48,171 bases of DNA, taken from NCBI GenBank assembly GCA_023460575.1, contig JAEWPQ010000087.1, positions 1-48,171 on the forward strand. The letters are read 5' to 3'. Each line of letters begins with the position of its first letter. Positions within the stretch are counted from its first letter, which is position 1. A program made the translations under genes and the position numbers. Of this stretch, positions 7,553 through 17,499 are shown one piece after another. The notes beneath the pieces were generated by a model. It did no database searches and was not told where the DNA came from. It saw only the letters and a program-made list of their open reading frames with translations. The stretch comes from Bacillota bacterium (GTDB taxonomy: Bacteria; Bacillota; Clostridia; Lachnospirales; Lachnospiraceae).

Positions 7553-8425
7553 TTAACCTTTGACAGCACCTGATATTCCCTCCACATAGAATTTTTGTGA
7601 AAACAAAAAGATAAATGCAATTGGTATTGAGATTAAAACACAGCCCGCAAAAAACTGGGTATAATAATATTCCACAAATTCTTTCTCCAGCATGGTCCAT
7701 AATCCGATAGCAATGGTGTAATACTGTCTGTCCTGTCCCAATATTACTTTGGCAAAAATATAGTCCACCCAAGGTCCCATAAAAGAGGTTAAAAGTGTTG
7801 TAACAATAATCGGCCTGGATAGAGGAATTGTAATCTTACGAAATACCTCCCACTTAGTTGCACCATCGATAAAAGCAGCTTCATCGATTGTCTTCGGAAT
7901 AGTATCAAAAAAGCCCTTGACGACCAGATATCCCAGTCCCGAACTGCCTGAATATACCATAACCAGAGCAACTAATTTTAGAGGACCTGCCTCTAAAAAT
8001 CCAAATCCCTTTAATATATAGTAAACTGCATACATTGACATGAAGCCTGGGAACATACCAAGTATCAAGGCAATATTCATCATTTTTTTACGCATTTTGA
8101 ATCTTAGCCTGGATGTTACATAAGCGACACATAACACAAAAAATGCGGATAATAGGCAAGAACATATTGCTACGATTAATGTGTTGAGGAACCATTTTTC
8201 ATAATTTAAGTTGCTTGCCGAATCAAATAATTTCTTATAATTGTTCAGCGTATATCCTCTTGGCAATATATAGCTTTTATAGGAGCCGCCTTCTGCACGA
8301 AAAGAAGTAAGGATAACAAAGAAAATCGGCAGAACCCATATAAATCCAAGAATCCCCAAAAATACATGAACAATGGTATTATTAATAAATTGTCTTCTTT
8401 TCAAAGATTTTGTAACTCTCTTCAT
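7553..8425 (-). CDS. malG: Maltodextrin ABC transporter permease, MalG type
   Basis: A 290-residue permease with six predicted membrane segments (first near residues 17-37, WVLPIFFVILTS). The ATPase-docking EAA loop is DEAAFIDGATKWEVFRKI at about residues 178-195. The C-terminus ends in FYVEGISGAVKG, the usual MalG tail (VxGLTxGAVKG). It overlaps the malF stop by one base and is the last gene of the operon. Together with MalF it forms the channel for maltodextrins delivered by MalE. The operon has no MalK; a shared ATPase of the MsmK type encoded elsewhere would be needed. Confidence 0.92.
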   Translation of the reverse strand: MKRVTKSLKRRQFINNTIVHVFLGILGFIWVLPIFFVILTSFRAEGGSYKSYILPRGYTLNNYKKLFDSASNLNYEKWFLNTLIVAICSCLLSAFFVLCVAYVTSRLRFKMRKKMMNIALILGMFPGFMSMYAVYYILKGFGFLEAGPLKLVALVMVYSGSSGLGYLVVKGFFDTIPKTIDEAAFIDGATKWEVFRKITIPLSRPIIVTTLLTSFMGPWVDYIFAKVILGQDRQYYTIAIGLWTMLEKEFVEYYYTQFFAGCVLISIPIAFIFLFSQKFYVEGISGAVKG

Positions 8426-9819
8426 TATTGGAAAGCCTCCTCATCTTTATAAGAACCTGAGTGACGATAAGTTAGTAATGATAATATTGCCAGTATGATA
8501 AAGACTACAATCCCGATAACGGCACCTAAATTATAATCCTTATTTGTAATGGTCAATTTATATAACCAGGTTACTAACAAATCTGTTTTACCGGCATAAT
8601 AGTATTCCAGTGATTCCGGTCCGCCGCCTGATAATAAAAAGATAACGTTAAAATTATTGATATTTCCGACAAAAGATGTAATTAAATATGGTGTTGTGAT
8701 AAACAGCATATAAGGTAATGTTATTTTGAAAAATGTGACAATTGCATTAGCGCCATCCACCTTTGCAGCCTCGTATAAATCTTTGGGTATATTTTGTAGA
8801 ATACCTGTTGTTGTTAACATGGAAAAAGGAACACCGATCCAGATATTAATACAGATAATTGTAATCTTAGCCAGTGTCGGATCAGTGAAAAACGGGATTG
8901 CCTCCGTCGGTCCAATGATACCGATATTACGCAGCATTGCATTCACCGGGCCATTGGTATTGAAGATCGTTCTCATGGTGAGTAACGATACAAACTGAGG
9001 CACTGCTATGGACATGATAAAGATAAATCTCCAAAACTTTTTATATCTGGTACCTTCACGATTGATTACAATTGCTAACAACATTCCGAAAATGTAACAG
9101 GAAAATGTAGCAAACACTGCCCATATGATGGTCCAGTTAAGTACCGGCCAGAATGTTTCAGATAAGGTGCCGTTTTTAGCAAACATTGCCGAAAAGTTTT
9201 TAAATCCAACCCAGTCAAAGAGATTCCCTGGCGTCTGATGGTTTTTATCGTAGTTAGTAAATGCAATCAATACCATAAAAACAAGGGGAACAATCGTGAA
9301 ACATAAGACGCCTGATACCGGTAAAAACAAAAGGGATTTATGTAAGTTTTGTTCTAACAAAGATGCTAAATCTTCTTTAAAAGAAGGAACTGCCTTGCCA
9401 TATTCTATTTTTTTCTGTGTTACATAAGCACTTCTTACAGAAGTCATTGCAAAAAGAATAAAACCAAGAGTCAGAAATATTGTTACAACACCATAGAGCA
9501 GACATAACATAGAATTATCCCCTGGTGCATATTCATAGATCTGCTTTGCTTCATTAAAAACTTCCGCTTGTACCGTGGTTCCCAATGTTATAAAATCTGC
9601 AATGGAATTAAAACCAGCCGTAATCATGTAATAAATATAAGCAATTTCTACGAAAAGCATAAGCAAACCACGAATAATCTGTTTATGAACCAGATTGCCT
9701 AACCCAAAAACCAGGACAGATAATTTTGTTATAGTATTTCCTTGAATAAAAGCGGTAATTCCCCCTATATCACGAAGCGGTGTGTTAATATCTGACTTCG
9801 TTTTCTTTTTGCGAAACAT
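8425..9819 (-). CDS. malF: Maltodextrin ABC transporter permease, MalF type
   Basis: A 464-residue permease. I place the start at 9819 (MFRKKKTKSD) because AAAAGGAG lies just upstream; the frame is open for a further 24 codons without a ribosome site. Compared with simple sugar permeases it has extra N-terminal membrane segments (residues 30-110), as in MalF. The core shows PLVFMVLIAFTNYD, the permease signature AVPQFVSLLTMR and the EAA loop YEAAKVDGANAIVTFFKI. It is followed at once by malG and preceded by malE, giving the usual binding protein-permease-permease order. Confidence 0.92.
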   Translation of the reverse strand: MFRKKKTKSDINTPLRDIGGITAFIQGNTITKLSVLVFGLGNLVHKQIIRGLLMLFVEIAYIYYMITAGFNSIADFITLGTTVQAEVFNEAKQIYEYAPGDNSMLCLLYGVVTIFLTLGFILFAMTSVRSAYVTQKKIEYGKAVPSFKEDLASLLEQNLHKSLLFLPVSGVLCFTIVPLVFMVLIAFTNYDKNHQTPGNLFDWVGFKNFSAMFAKNGTLSETFWPVLNWTIIWAVFATFSCYIFGMLLAIVINREGTRYKKFWRFIFIMSIAVPQFVSLLTMRTIFNTNGPVNAMLRNIGIIGPTEAIPFFTDPTLAKITIICINIWIGVPFSMLTTTGILQNIPKDLYEAAKVDGANAIVTFFKITLPYMLFITTPYLITSFVGNINNFNVIFLLSGGGPESLEYYYAGKTDLLVTWLYKLTITNKDYNLGAVIGIVVFIILAILSLLTYRHSGSYKDEEAFQ

Positions 9820-9930
9820 GATCTCCAACTCCTTTTTAAGATAGAATGAGAACTTGAATGAAATCAAAGCTTCATCAGATGTTTTTGTCAATCCGCTCTA
9901 AACTATCCATGAATTTTTATTAATAGTTTT

Positions 9931-11205
9931 TTATTCTACCTTTAGTGCATCTACAAATGTATCTAATTTTTTCTGTACATTTTCTTTGTTTAACTCACCA
10001 GATTTTATTTCAGTTGCAATGCCGGCAACATTAGCCCAGTACTTTGAACTGAATTCTACGGATGCAGGCTGCATAACAGATGCAGTTTTTACTTCCTCTA
10101 TCATAACCTTTGCCACTTCATCCGCCTGTAATTCTTCTGATTCTCCTGCTTTAAGATTAGTAGGTACCTGACCACTCTTCTCATAACGCTCTAACTGCAT
10201 ATCTTCGCTTCCAAGATAAGCTGCAAATGCTACTGCTGCTGCAGGATATTTTGACTGAGAGTTAACGCCGATTGCCTTGGAACCGTAGAAGCTTTTTAAC
10301 TGATAATTATTTCCGTCCGGATTGAAAGTCGGGATTACTGCCAAACCCAAATCTTCGCCTAAAGCATTCTTATAAAGATTATAGTTCCAGGAACCGTCAA
10401 ACCAAGCACCTATTCTGTGATCTGCTGTTAATTCGGATAGAGAAACATCATCTGCAAATGCTGTTTTTGGATTATTTATTAAGTCAATTAAGTAATTTGT
10501 TACAGCAACGCCGGTCGGATTATTCCAGTTAGCACCAGCTGCAAAATCTGTCTGGCTTTCACCGTAGATGGTTAAGCCTGCACCGTAGTACCATGCACCT
10601 AATTTCCAGCCGGCAGCGGAGTCAAAGCAGAAATTATAGACTTTATCACCCGTATCTTTTGCCATAATGCCTTCTATGGATTTTACGTCTTCTTTGCTTA
10701 ACAATGATTTATCATAATACATAATGAAGGTGTTATGAGTAAAAGGAATACCATAGATTGCATCGTCTTTTGATACTGTTTTTACAACAGATTCCTCCAT
10801 AGTGGATTTAACCATTTCTTCTGTGCTTCCGCCAAGTCTGGCAATCGCTCCTGCATTGATTAACTCATTTAACTGGTCACTTGCAAAGAAGAAGACATCC
10901 CCGGCTGCTGATACATCTTTTAATATTTCATCTTTTAAAGTATCTTCCCCTTGTGTTTCAACATTAAATGTAATATTCCATTCAGGGTGTAATGCCTGGA
11001 AGGATTTTGTCATAGAATCCAGGGTTCCTGTTTGAATTTGATTTTCCGGAGCCCATATTTTTAATGTTACTGGCTCTGCTTCTCCCGTTTTGGTTGAGGC
11101 TGACTTTCCCGGAGTTGTACCACTGTTTGAAACATTCTTGCTGCAGGCAGAAAAAGATACTACCATTGCAGCGACCATAAGTAAGGCTAAAAAAAATTTT
11201 TTCAT
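9931..11205 (-). CDS. malE: Maltodextrin-binding lipoprotein, MalE type
   Basis: A 424-residue extracellular solute-binding protein of family 1. The start at 11205 has AAGGGGAGG seven bases upstream. The signal peptide ends in a lipobox (VSFSAC, cysteine near residue 21). The mature part shows VTLKIWAPENQ, the hinge-region segment YGIPFTHNTFIMYYDKSLL, the conserved ligand-contact region around HRIGAWFDGSWN, and FYGSKAIGVNSQSKYPAAA. It is anchored to the membrane outer face and delivers maltodextrins to MalFG. The preference for maltodextrin over other glucans is inferred from the neighbouring phosphorylase and glucanotransferase. Confidence 0.9.
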   Translation of the reverse strand: MKKFFLALLMVAAMVVSFSACSKNVSNSGTTPGKSASTKTGEAEPVTLKIWAPENQIQTGTLDSMTKSFQALHPEWNITFNVETQGEDTLKDEILKDVSAAGDVFFFASDQLNELINAGAIARLGGSTEEMVKSTMEESVVKTVSKDDAIYGIPFTHNTFIMYYDKSLLSKEDVKSIEGIMAKDTGDKVYNFCFDSAAGWKLGAWYYGAGLTIYGESQTDFAAGANWNNPTGVAVTNYLIDLINNPKTAFADDVSLSELTADHRIGAWFDGSWNYNLYKNALGEDLGLAVIPTFNPDGNNYQLKSFYGSKAIGVNSQSKYPAAAVAFAAYLGSEDMQLERYEKSGQVPTNLKAGESEELQADEVAKVMIEEVKTASVMQPASVEFSSKYWANVAGIATEIKSGELNKENVQKKLDTFVDALKVE

Positions 11206-11240
11206 AAAATACCTCCCCTTAATAAAAGTTTTGATTTTCA

Positions 11241-13511
11241 TCATAATTTCCAAATATCCTGATTATAGCCCCTGATTGTTCTGTCGGAGGAGAAAAACCC
11301 GGCACGGCTGATGTTTTCCAACATCATCTTTGACCATTTAACCCGGTCTTCATAATCTCCAATGATTTCTTCCTTTTTCAAGATGTATTCTCTCAAATCC
11401 AGTAAGGACATGAACCAATCCTTTGAAATAAGTTCATGATGTAAGCGTTCCAGATTCTCTTTCCTGCCGACTTCCATCAGAGTCCCGCTTACAATAAAGT
11501 CAACCAGATTATGGATCAATGCATCTTTTTCATATAAATCTTTTGATACATAATCTTGTTTATCGTAATGGCTAATGACTTCTTCACTTGATCTACCGAA
11601 GATATAAATATTATCTTCCCCCACCAAATCTGCGATTTCTACATTGGCACCATCCATTGTTCCTAAGGTAATTGCTCCGTTTAACATGAACTTCATATTC
11701 CCTGTACCACTGGCTTCCTTGGAGGCCAAAGATATCTGTTCGGATATCTCACAGGCAGGAATCAGCTTTTCTGCTAACGTAACATTATAGTTTTCAACCA
11801 TGACTACGTTTAGATAAGGATTCACTTCCGGATCCTTGAAAATTACGTCCTGCAAACATAAAATCAGATGAATAATATCTTTCGCTATGATATAACCAGG
11901 AGCTGCTTTTGCACCAAATATGATTGTAAGCGGCGTTTTGGGCTTATTGCCCTTTTTAATCTCCAAATATTTATAAATAATATACAGTGCATTCATCTGT
12001 TGTCTTTTATATTCATGTAAGCGCTTGATTTGAATATCAAAAATGGAGTTCTCATTAATCTGAATTCCCTGCGTCTGCATTAAGTACTCTTTTAGCACTT
12101 TCTTATTCTCATTTTTTATCTGAAGCAATGTATTTAATACATTGCTGTCCTCTTTAAACGCCAACAGTTTCTCCAATTGATCAGCATCTTTCTTAAATCC
12201 GTCATCAATCAATTCGCTGATATAGGAGGTTAATGGATAATTACAATGCATCAGCCAGCGTCTGAACGTAATCCCATTGGTTTTATTATTGAATTTCTGC
12301 GGATATATTTTATAAAAACTATTGAGTTCATTCTGTTTCAGGATTTCCGTGTGCAGGGCTGCAACACCGTTTACACTAAAGCCGTAATGGATATCAATGT
12401 GAGCCATGTTCACCCGGTTCTCTCCGTCGATGATATATACGGACGGATCATTATATTTGCTTCTGACCTTTTGATCCAGCACTTCAATAATGGGAAGCAG
12501 ATGAGGCACTATCTTCTCTAAATACCTAATTGGCCATTTTTCCAAAGCCTCCGCTAAGATTGTATGATTGGTATATGCACAGGTCTTAGAAACTATCTCG
12601 ATCGCCTCCTCCATGTCAATTCCCTTCTGTGTGAGTAAACGGATCAGTTCAGGAATTATCATGGTAGGATGGGTATCATTGATTTGAATTACCGCATATT
12701 CATTTAAATCCCTTAATGAACTTCCCCTCTTTTCGCATTCTTCAATAATCATCTGTGCCCCATTGCTTACCATAAAGTACTGTTGGTAGATTCTAAGTAA
12801 TTCCCCCTTCTCATCACTGTCATCCGGGTATAAGAACAGAGTAAGATTTCGCCTGATGTCCTCTTTGTCAAAGGAAATCCCCTCTCTTACAATGGATTCA
12901 TCCACTGTATCAATGTCAAACAGGTGAAGGTAATTGGTACGATTCTCGTAACCAGTTACTGCAATATCATATAACGTTGAAGTGACCGAAAAATCTTTGA
13001 AGGTAACCTTATAAGAAGTGTCCTTCTTCGTTAACCAGCTATCTTTGGTAATCCATGGGTTAGTGGTTTCCTTTTGCATATTCTCTTTAAATAACTGACG
13101 GAATAACCCTAAGTGGTAATTCAAACCAATACCGTCGCCGTTTAATCCAAGGCTGGCAATGGAATCCAGAAAACAAGCAGCCAGTCTTCCCAGACCCCCG
13201 TTTCCCAAAGACGGTTCTAATTCTACATTCTCGATTTCTGTAATCGATTTTCCATTTTGATCCAATTCCTTTCTCACTTCATCGTAAATTCCCAAGTTGA
13301 TTAAGTTATTGGATAATAACTTACCAATCAAAAACTCAGCGGATATGTAATAAACCTTCTTTTTACTCACTTCCCCTTGCTTTTGATCTGCCATACATTT
13401 TGTCATTTCCAAAAGCACCAAGTAGATTTCTTCATTACTGCATTCCTGAAGTTTTTTTCCGTATCGATCCCGAACTTTTTTTTCTAACATTCTAACTACC
13501 ATACCTTTCAA
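11241..13511 (-). CDS. malP: Glycogen/maltodextrin phosphorylase
   Basis: A 756-residue GT35 phosphorylase that releases glucose-1-phosphate from alpha-1,4-glucans using phosphate and PLP. It shows LEPSLGNGGLGRLAACFLDS near residues 98-117 and the substrate segment HPTMIIPELIRLL. The PLP-lysine region EASGTGNMKFMLNGAITLGT lies near residue 600, with the lysine in NMKF. Length is slightly under the usual 790-840. The start is uncertain: TTG at 13511 lies downstream of GGAGG, and ATG codons occur at 13502 and 13490. It sits between malQ and malE in one operon and pairs with MalQ in cytosolic maltodextrin breakdown. malP is chosen over glgP from context. Confidence 0.93.
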   Translation of the reverse strand: MKGMVVRMLEKKVRDRYGKKLQECSNEEIYLVLLEMTKCMADQKQGEVSKKKVYYISAEFLIGKLLSNNLINLGIYDEVRKELDQNGKSITEIENVELEPSLGNGGLGRLAACFLDSIASLGLNGDGIGLNYHLGLFRQLFKENMQKETTNPWITKDSWLTKKDTSYKVTFKDFSVTSTLYDIAVTGYENRTNYLHLFDIDTVDESIVREGISFDKEDIRRNLTLFLYPDDSDEKGELLRIYQQYFMVSNGAQMIIEECEKRGSSLRDLNEYAVIQINDTHPTMIIPELIRLLTQKGIDMEEAIEIVSKTCAYTNHTILAEALEKWPIRYLEKIVPHLLPIIEVLDQKVRSKYNDPSVYIIDGENRVNMAHIDIHYGFSVNGVAALHTEILKQNELNSFYKIYPQKFNNKTNGITFRRWLMHCNYPLTSYISELIDDGFKKDADQLEKLLAFKEDSNVLNTLLQIKNENKKVLKEYLMQTQGIQINENSIFDIQIKRLHEYKRQQMNALYIIYKYLEIKKGNKPKTPLTIIFGAKAAPGYIIAKDIIHLILCLQDVIFKDPEVNPYLNVVMVENYNVTLAEKLIPACEISEQISLASKEASGTGNMKFMLNGAITLGTMDGANVEIADLVGEDNIYIFGRSSEEVISHYDKQDYVSKDLYEKDALIHNLVDFIVSGTLMEVGRKENLERLHHELISKDWFMSLLDLREYILKKEEIIGDYEDRVKWSKMMLENISRAGFFSSDRTIRGYNQDIWKL

Positions 13512-13554
13512 GAATACCTGCTAACCTCCAGCTGCATGTACTAAATAGTTTGTG

Positions 13555-15015
13555 CTATTTCGCTAAACGATTACTGCTTCGTATCAGATCCCTGATACTG
13601 CTAATTTCCTGTTTGAACTCGTCAAAGCTTGTTAACTTCCATTCCCAGTTAGGGGACCCCAGTGTACCCGGTGTATTGATTCTGCCTTCATCTCCCAGGT
13701 CAATCACATCCTGCACCGGAACGATGGCAAGGTCTGCAATACTGTCAAAGGTTAATTTAAGAAAACGTTTTGAAATGGTCTTATCCTTATAACCAAGCTT
13801 TTCTAATTTTTCTCTGATAGCAGCCTGGGTTTCTTCCTCCTGTGAAGTATACCAGCCACGAATTGTCTGATTATCGTGGCCTCCCGTATAGATCACCATA
13901 TTACGTACATCTTCAAAGTCATTGTTATTTTCCTTCGGATCAAAAGTAAACTGTATAATCTTCATTCCCTTTAATTGATAATGATTCTTTAATACATGTA
14001 CCTCTTTCCTTAAATTTCCCAAATCTTCTGCAATAATTTCGAGCTGGGGGAATTTTTCTTTGATCAAATCAAACACTTCATAACCTGGTGCCTCAATCCA
14101 ATTTCCTTCAACCGCCGTATCACAGGTGGAAGGAATCCTCCAATAGGTATCAAAGGCCCTGAAATGATCAATTCGAATGTAATCAAAAAGTTTACTGTTA
14201 TATGCAATACGGTCAATCCAAAAGCTGTAGTTGGTTTCCTTTAGGTATTCCCAATCATAAATCGGATTCCCCCATCTTTGACCTGTTTCGCTAAAGTAAT
14301 CCGGCGGTACTCCTGCGATAAAGACAGGCCTTCCATCTGAATCCAATAAGAAACATCCCTGATTTATCCATACATCCAAAGAATCGATTCCTACATAGAA
14401 CGGTATATCTCCCATGATCTTAATACCGTGATTGTTGGCATAATCCTTTAATTTCATCCATTGTCTGTAGAATTGATACTGTACAAACATCTCATAATTA
14501 ATTTCATTGTTGTAAGCAGAGATGTCATACTTCTTATCCCTGATCCATTCTTTTTGTTCCATGCTCCATTCATTCCAACATTTTAGGTGATTCTGCTTTT
14601 TCAAGGTAAGGAAAACTGCATATAAGTACACCCATTCCTGAGCGGCAAAATCCTTATACTCTCTCGTCGGTATAAAGTGTTCAAATGCTTCCTTTAAATA
14701 AAGCCCTTTGAAAGTCCTTACTTTCTCATAATCCACACAGGAACTGTGCTCCATAAATTTTGGTGGTTCTTTCTTTAATAAACCATCTAAAAACAACTCT
14801 TCCAAGCTGACATAGATTTCATCTCCTGCAAAGGAAGAGTAGGGCTGATAGGGCGAATTACCATACCCCAAGGGATTTAACGGCAGGATCTGCCATATAT
14901 GAAATCCGCATTTTTCCAATAAATCTATAAATTCATAACTATACTTGCCCATATCTCCAATTCCATGATTGGATGGCAGCGATGATAAAGGCAATAACAT
15001 TCCTGCTTCTCTCAT
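13555..15015 (-). CDS. malQ: 4-alpha-glucanotransferase (amylomaltase)
   Basis: A 486-residue GH77 enzyme that shuffles alpha-1,4-glucan chains so that short maltodextrins become phosphorylase substrates. The start at 15015 (MREAGMLLPLSSLPSNHGIG) has AAAGGAG upstream. Catalytic regions are intact: the nucleophile aspartate in YIRIDHFRAFDTYW near residue 285, the acid/base glutamate in IIAEDLG near 330, and the stabilising aspartate in YTGGHDNQTIRGW near 390. It is the first enzyme gene after the regulator. It has its own promoter with the shared operator just upstream, so it probably heads the malQPEFG transcript. Confidence 0.94.
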   Translation of the reverse strand: MREAGMLLPLSSLPSNHGIGDMGKYSYEFIDLLEKCGFHIWQILPLNPLGYGNSPYQPYSSFAGDEIYVSLEELFLDGLLKKEPPKFMEHSSCVDYEKVRTFKGLYLKEAFEHFIPTREYKDFAAQEWVYLYAVFLTLKKQNHLKCWNEWSMEQKEWIRDKKYDISAYNNEINYEMFVQYQFYRQWMKLKDYANNHGIKIMGDIPFYVGIDSLDVWINQGCFLLDSDGRPVFIAGVPPDYFSETGQRWGNPIYDWEYLKETNYSFWIDRIAYNSKLFDYIRIDHFRAFDTYWRIPSTCDTAVEGNWIEAPGYEVFDLIKEKFPQLEIIAEDLGNLRKEVHVLKNHYQLKGMKIIQFTFDPKENNNDFEDVRNMVIYTGGHDNQTIRGWYTSQEEETQAAIREKLEKLGYKDKTISKRFLKLTFDSIADLAIVPVQDVIDLGDEGRINTPGTLGSPNWEWKLTSFDEFKQEISSIRDLIRSSNRLAK

Positions 15016-15058
15016 ATAACAGCTTCTCCTTTTTTCTAATAAATTTGCTGCAATTTGT

Positions 15059-15117
15059 ACGGAAAACGGTTTCCGTATTTTGAAAAAAATTATATTGATA
15101 TTATCCTTATTTCTGAA
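15059..15117 (-). promoter_or_regulatory. malQ promoter with MalR-type operator
   Basis: The operator ACGGAAA-ACGG-TTTCCGT (15059-15076) contains the 14-mer GGAAAACGGTTTCC that is also found before malR. Upstream on the minus strand is TATAAT (15089-15094), with TTCAGA as a weak -35 17 bases further (15112-15117). The operator lies just past the -10 box, where binding would repress the operon. Confidence 0.75.
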
Positions 15118-16102
15118 TAACATCCATATAATTAATTTTACATACCTCATAAGGCACCAGAACATGTCTGCCCATTTCTCCATTAAGCAATTCCTTGAGT
15201 TCATCAAAAGCCTGCTTAGACTTTCTGTTAAAATCCTGTTTCACTGTATTCATAGCTATTTGGGTATATCCCATTAAGCGAATACCGTCAAAACCACATA
15301 CAGGACGGAATAAATCCATCTCCCTCAATGCAAACACCGCACCGATTGCCATTAAGTCAGATGCACATACAACCACATTGATCCTGGAAGCATACTTTTG
15401 CGTGATCTCTCTTGCTTTATATTCATTAAAATCACCATATTGTATAATAAGTTCAAAATGATACTCTTCCTGCAGCTTCCTCATGGCCTCTAATCTTCGG
15501 TTCGTTATGTATCCGCCTGCACCGCCCGCAATATAAAGCACATGGTTAATGTAGTCATTCTCATCAAAGGTCTTCTTCGCCACATCATACTGTGCCTGAA
15601 AGTGGTCGATGGATACAGATGAAGTTCTTGCATTGGTGATGGGGGAATCAACCAAGACACAAAAAAACTCTTGCTTCTCAATAATCTTATATATGTTTTT
15701 ATTCTCTATGGATAAATTATATATAATCAAACAATTAATCCTTTGGGATTTCAAAAAATTAGCAACCTCTTTGTAGCTCAACCCCTCAAACTGAGAACTA
15801 AAAAATGTCACCACTTCTAGGCGATATTCTTTCGCTTTTTCAAAAGCGCCTGTCAGGTGCTGCATATTGATTTCTTCGACAAACTCACTATTATGCCGGA
15901 TATCAAGAATCAACCCAACCCGGTTAAATTCCTTTTTAGAGAGGGATATGGCAACTGAATTCGGTACATATCCTAACTCTTCAACAACTTTCTCAACCTT
16001 TAATCTGGTCTCTTCACTCACCAGAGAATAATTGTTTAAAACCTTAGATACCGTTGATTTCGCTACCCCTGCCTTTTTCGCCACATCATTTATAGATACC
16101 AT
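15107..16102 (-). CDS. malR: LacI-family regulator of the maltodextrin operon
   Basis: A 331-residue LacI/GalR repressor. The start at 16102 (MVSINDVAKKAG) has GGAGGCGATTTG just upstream. The N-terminal HTH and hinge helix are complete (VAKKAGVAKSTVSKVLNNYS), followed by a periplasmic-binding-like ligand domain (VGLILDIRHNSEF, INVVVCASDLMAIGAV, CGFDGIRLMGYTQIAMNTVK). The gene is directly upstream of malQ in the same direction. The pseudo-palindrome GGAAAACGGTTTCC, with a central CG typical of LacI-type sites, occurs before both malR and malQ. This indicates autoregulation and control of the mal genes. Maltose or maltodextrin as inducer is an inference from context. Confidence 0.9.
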   Translation of the reverse strand: MVSINDVAKKAGVAKSTVSKVLNNYSLVSEETRLKVEKVVEELGYVPNSVAISLSKKEFNRVGLILDIRHNSEFVEEINMQHLTGAFEKAKEYRLEVVTFFSSQFEGLSYKEVANFLKSQRINCLIIYNLSIENKNIYKIIEKQEFFCVLVDSPITNARTSSVSIDHFQAQYDVAKKTFDENDYINHVLYIAGGAGGYITNRRLEAMRKLQEEYHFELIIQYGDFNEYKAREITQKYASRINVVVCASDLMAIGAVFALREMDLFRPVCGFDGIRLMGYTQIAMNTVKQDFNRKSKQAFDELKELLNGEMGRHVLVPYEVCKINYMDVIQK

Positions 16103-16117
16103 CAAATCGCCTCCTGC

Positions 16118-16168
16118 GGAAAACGGTTTCCTAAACCTAAATATACAATTATTTATTCGTCTTGTCAA
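16118..16168 (-). promoter_or_regulatory. malR promoter with operator
   Basis: TTGACA (16163-16168), a 17-base spacer and TATATT (16140-16145) on the minus strand. The operator GGAAAACGGTTTCC (16118-16131) sits at the expected transcription start. Confidence 0.82.
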
Positions 16169-16301
16169 TGCCATTTTTCATATTTTTTATAATCCTATCG
16201 TCCAATACTGTATTTTTTTAGTAATAATATATAAAGGTTTAAGATTCTTGCATTCTTAAGCACTACAAACGCATCCGCATTTTGACTGTAGAAACCATGC
16301 A

Positions 16302-17330
16302 TCATCTTCTTGCCTGAAAACCACGCAGATACTGCTCCGGCCACGGATATACGACTTCCAAATCCCGAGCTGTATGCAGTACCCAGTAAGGATCACGCAG
16401 AAGTTCCCGGCCTAAAGCAACCAGATCTGCCCGTTCTCCACCCAGAATTTCCTCAACCTGATGCGGGTCTGTAAGCAGGCCAACAGCAACCACAGGCAGG
16501 CCGCATTTCTGTTTCATCCACTCGGCAATTTTTACCTGATATCCTGGATAGATTGCTGGCGGCGGTGTCGGCACAACTCCGCCTGTACTTACATCCAGCA
16601 CGTCAATATAGGGCTTCACCAACTCAATAACTTCAGACATTTCTTCCATATGCATGCCGTCCGGTTCATAATCTTCAGCAGATACACGCAATAAAACCGG
16701 TTTTTCATCTGGCCAGACCTCATGTACCGCCTTTAGTATTTCAATCAATATACGGCATCGTTTTTCCGTTGATCCACCATAACCATCTGTACGATGATTG
16801 GTCAACGGCGACAGGAATTCGCTGATAAGATAGCCATGGGCACCATGAATTTCTATCGCATCAAAACCGATTTCAGCTGCCCGGGCAGCTGCGCTGCGAA
16901 ATGCATTAACCGTATCGTGAATATCTTCTTCCGTCATCTCAAGAGGCATGGGAGAATCTTCACTGAACGGAATCGGGCTGGGTGCGTAAATTGCTTTTTC
17001 CTGGGCTCCACATTTTCGACCCGAATGGTTGAGCTGAATCGCCATTTTTGCTCCCTGTCTCTGGCATTCGGCAATAATTGGAGTGAGCGCTTTTACCTGA
17101 TTATCATTCCAAAGTCCCAAACAATGGTCAGAAATACGGCCCCACGGTAAGACACCGGTGGCTTCCATAATTATCAGCCCTGCGCCGCCAACCGCACGGG
17201 AGGTATAATGGGTAAAATGAAATTCATTTGGCATACCATCGGTATCGGCACTATACATACACATCGGGGGCATAACGATACGGTTGCGCAGAGTCATGCT
17301 TTTTACTGTAAATGAGTTTAATAAGTACAT
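16302..17330 (-). CDS. NADH:flavin oxidoreductase, old yellow enzyme family (NamA/YqjM-like)
   Basis: A 342-residue FMN-dependent TIM-barrel ene-reductase. Hallmarks of the YqjM/NamA subgroup are present: PPMCMYSA near residues 21-28 with the redox-modulating cysteine, and the active-site pair in EIHGAHGYLISEFLSP near residues 172-187. The FMN-contact segments AIQLNHSGRK, PVLLRVSAEDY and VALGRELLRDPYW are also present. The enzyme reduces activated C=C bonds with NAD(P)H. It stands alone, with about 170 noncoding bases on its right and the mal regulator on its left. Its physiological substrate cannot be told from sequence. Confidence 0.92.
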   Translation of the reverse strand: MYLLNSFTVKSMTLRNRIVMPPMCMYSADTDGMPNEFHFTHYTSRAVGGAGLIIMEATGVLPWGRISDHCLGLWNDNQVKALTPIIAECQRQGAKMAIQLNHSGRKCGAQEKAIYAPSPIPFSEDSPMPLEMTEEDIHDTVNAFRSAAARAAEIGFDAIEIHGAHGYLISEFLSPLTNHRTDGYGGSTEKRCRILIEILKAVHEVWPDEKPVLLRVSAEDYEPDGMHMEEMSEVIELVKPYIDVLDVSTGGVVPTPPPAIYPGYQVKIAEWMKQKCGLPVVAVGLLTDPHQVEEILGGERADLVALGRELLRDPYWVLHTARDLEVVYPWPEQYLRGFQARR

Positions 17331-17499
17331 AAGACATTCTCCCTTCTAAACTTAGTCCATAAAAGTCTATCTGTTGATACAATTAAAATATTTAGTCAAT
17401 CTCCGCAATCACCTGATTTATCACTTGCTATCACCCTTCTTTCTAACTTTAAGCTGAGACAACAAGTCATATAAGTTCATATAAGTATTTTACTTAGCA

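Noticed and set aside
16032..16259. Plus-strand frame opposite the malR start
   Set aside because: Covers the malR promoter and operator in antisense; no ribosome site.
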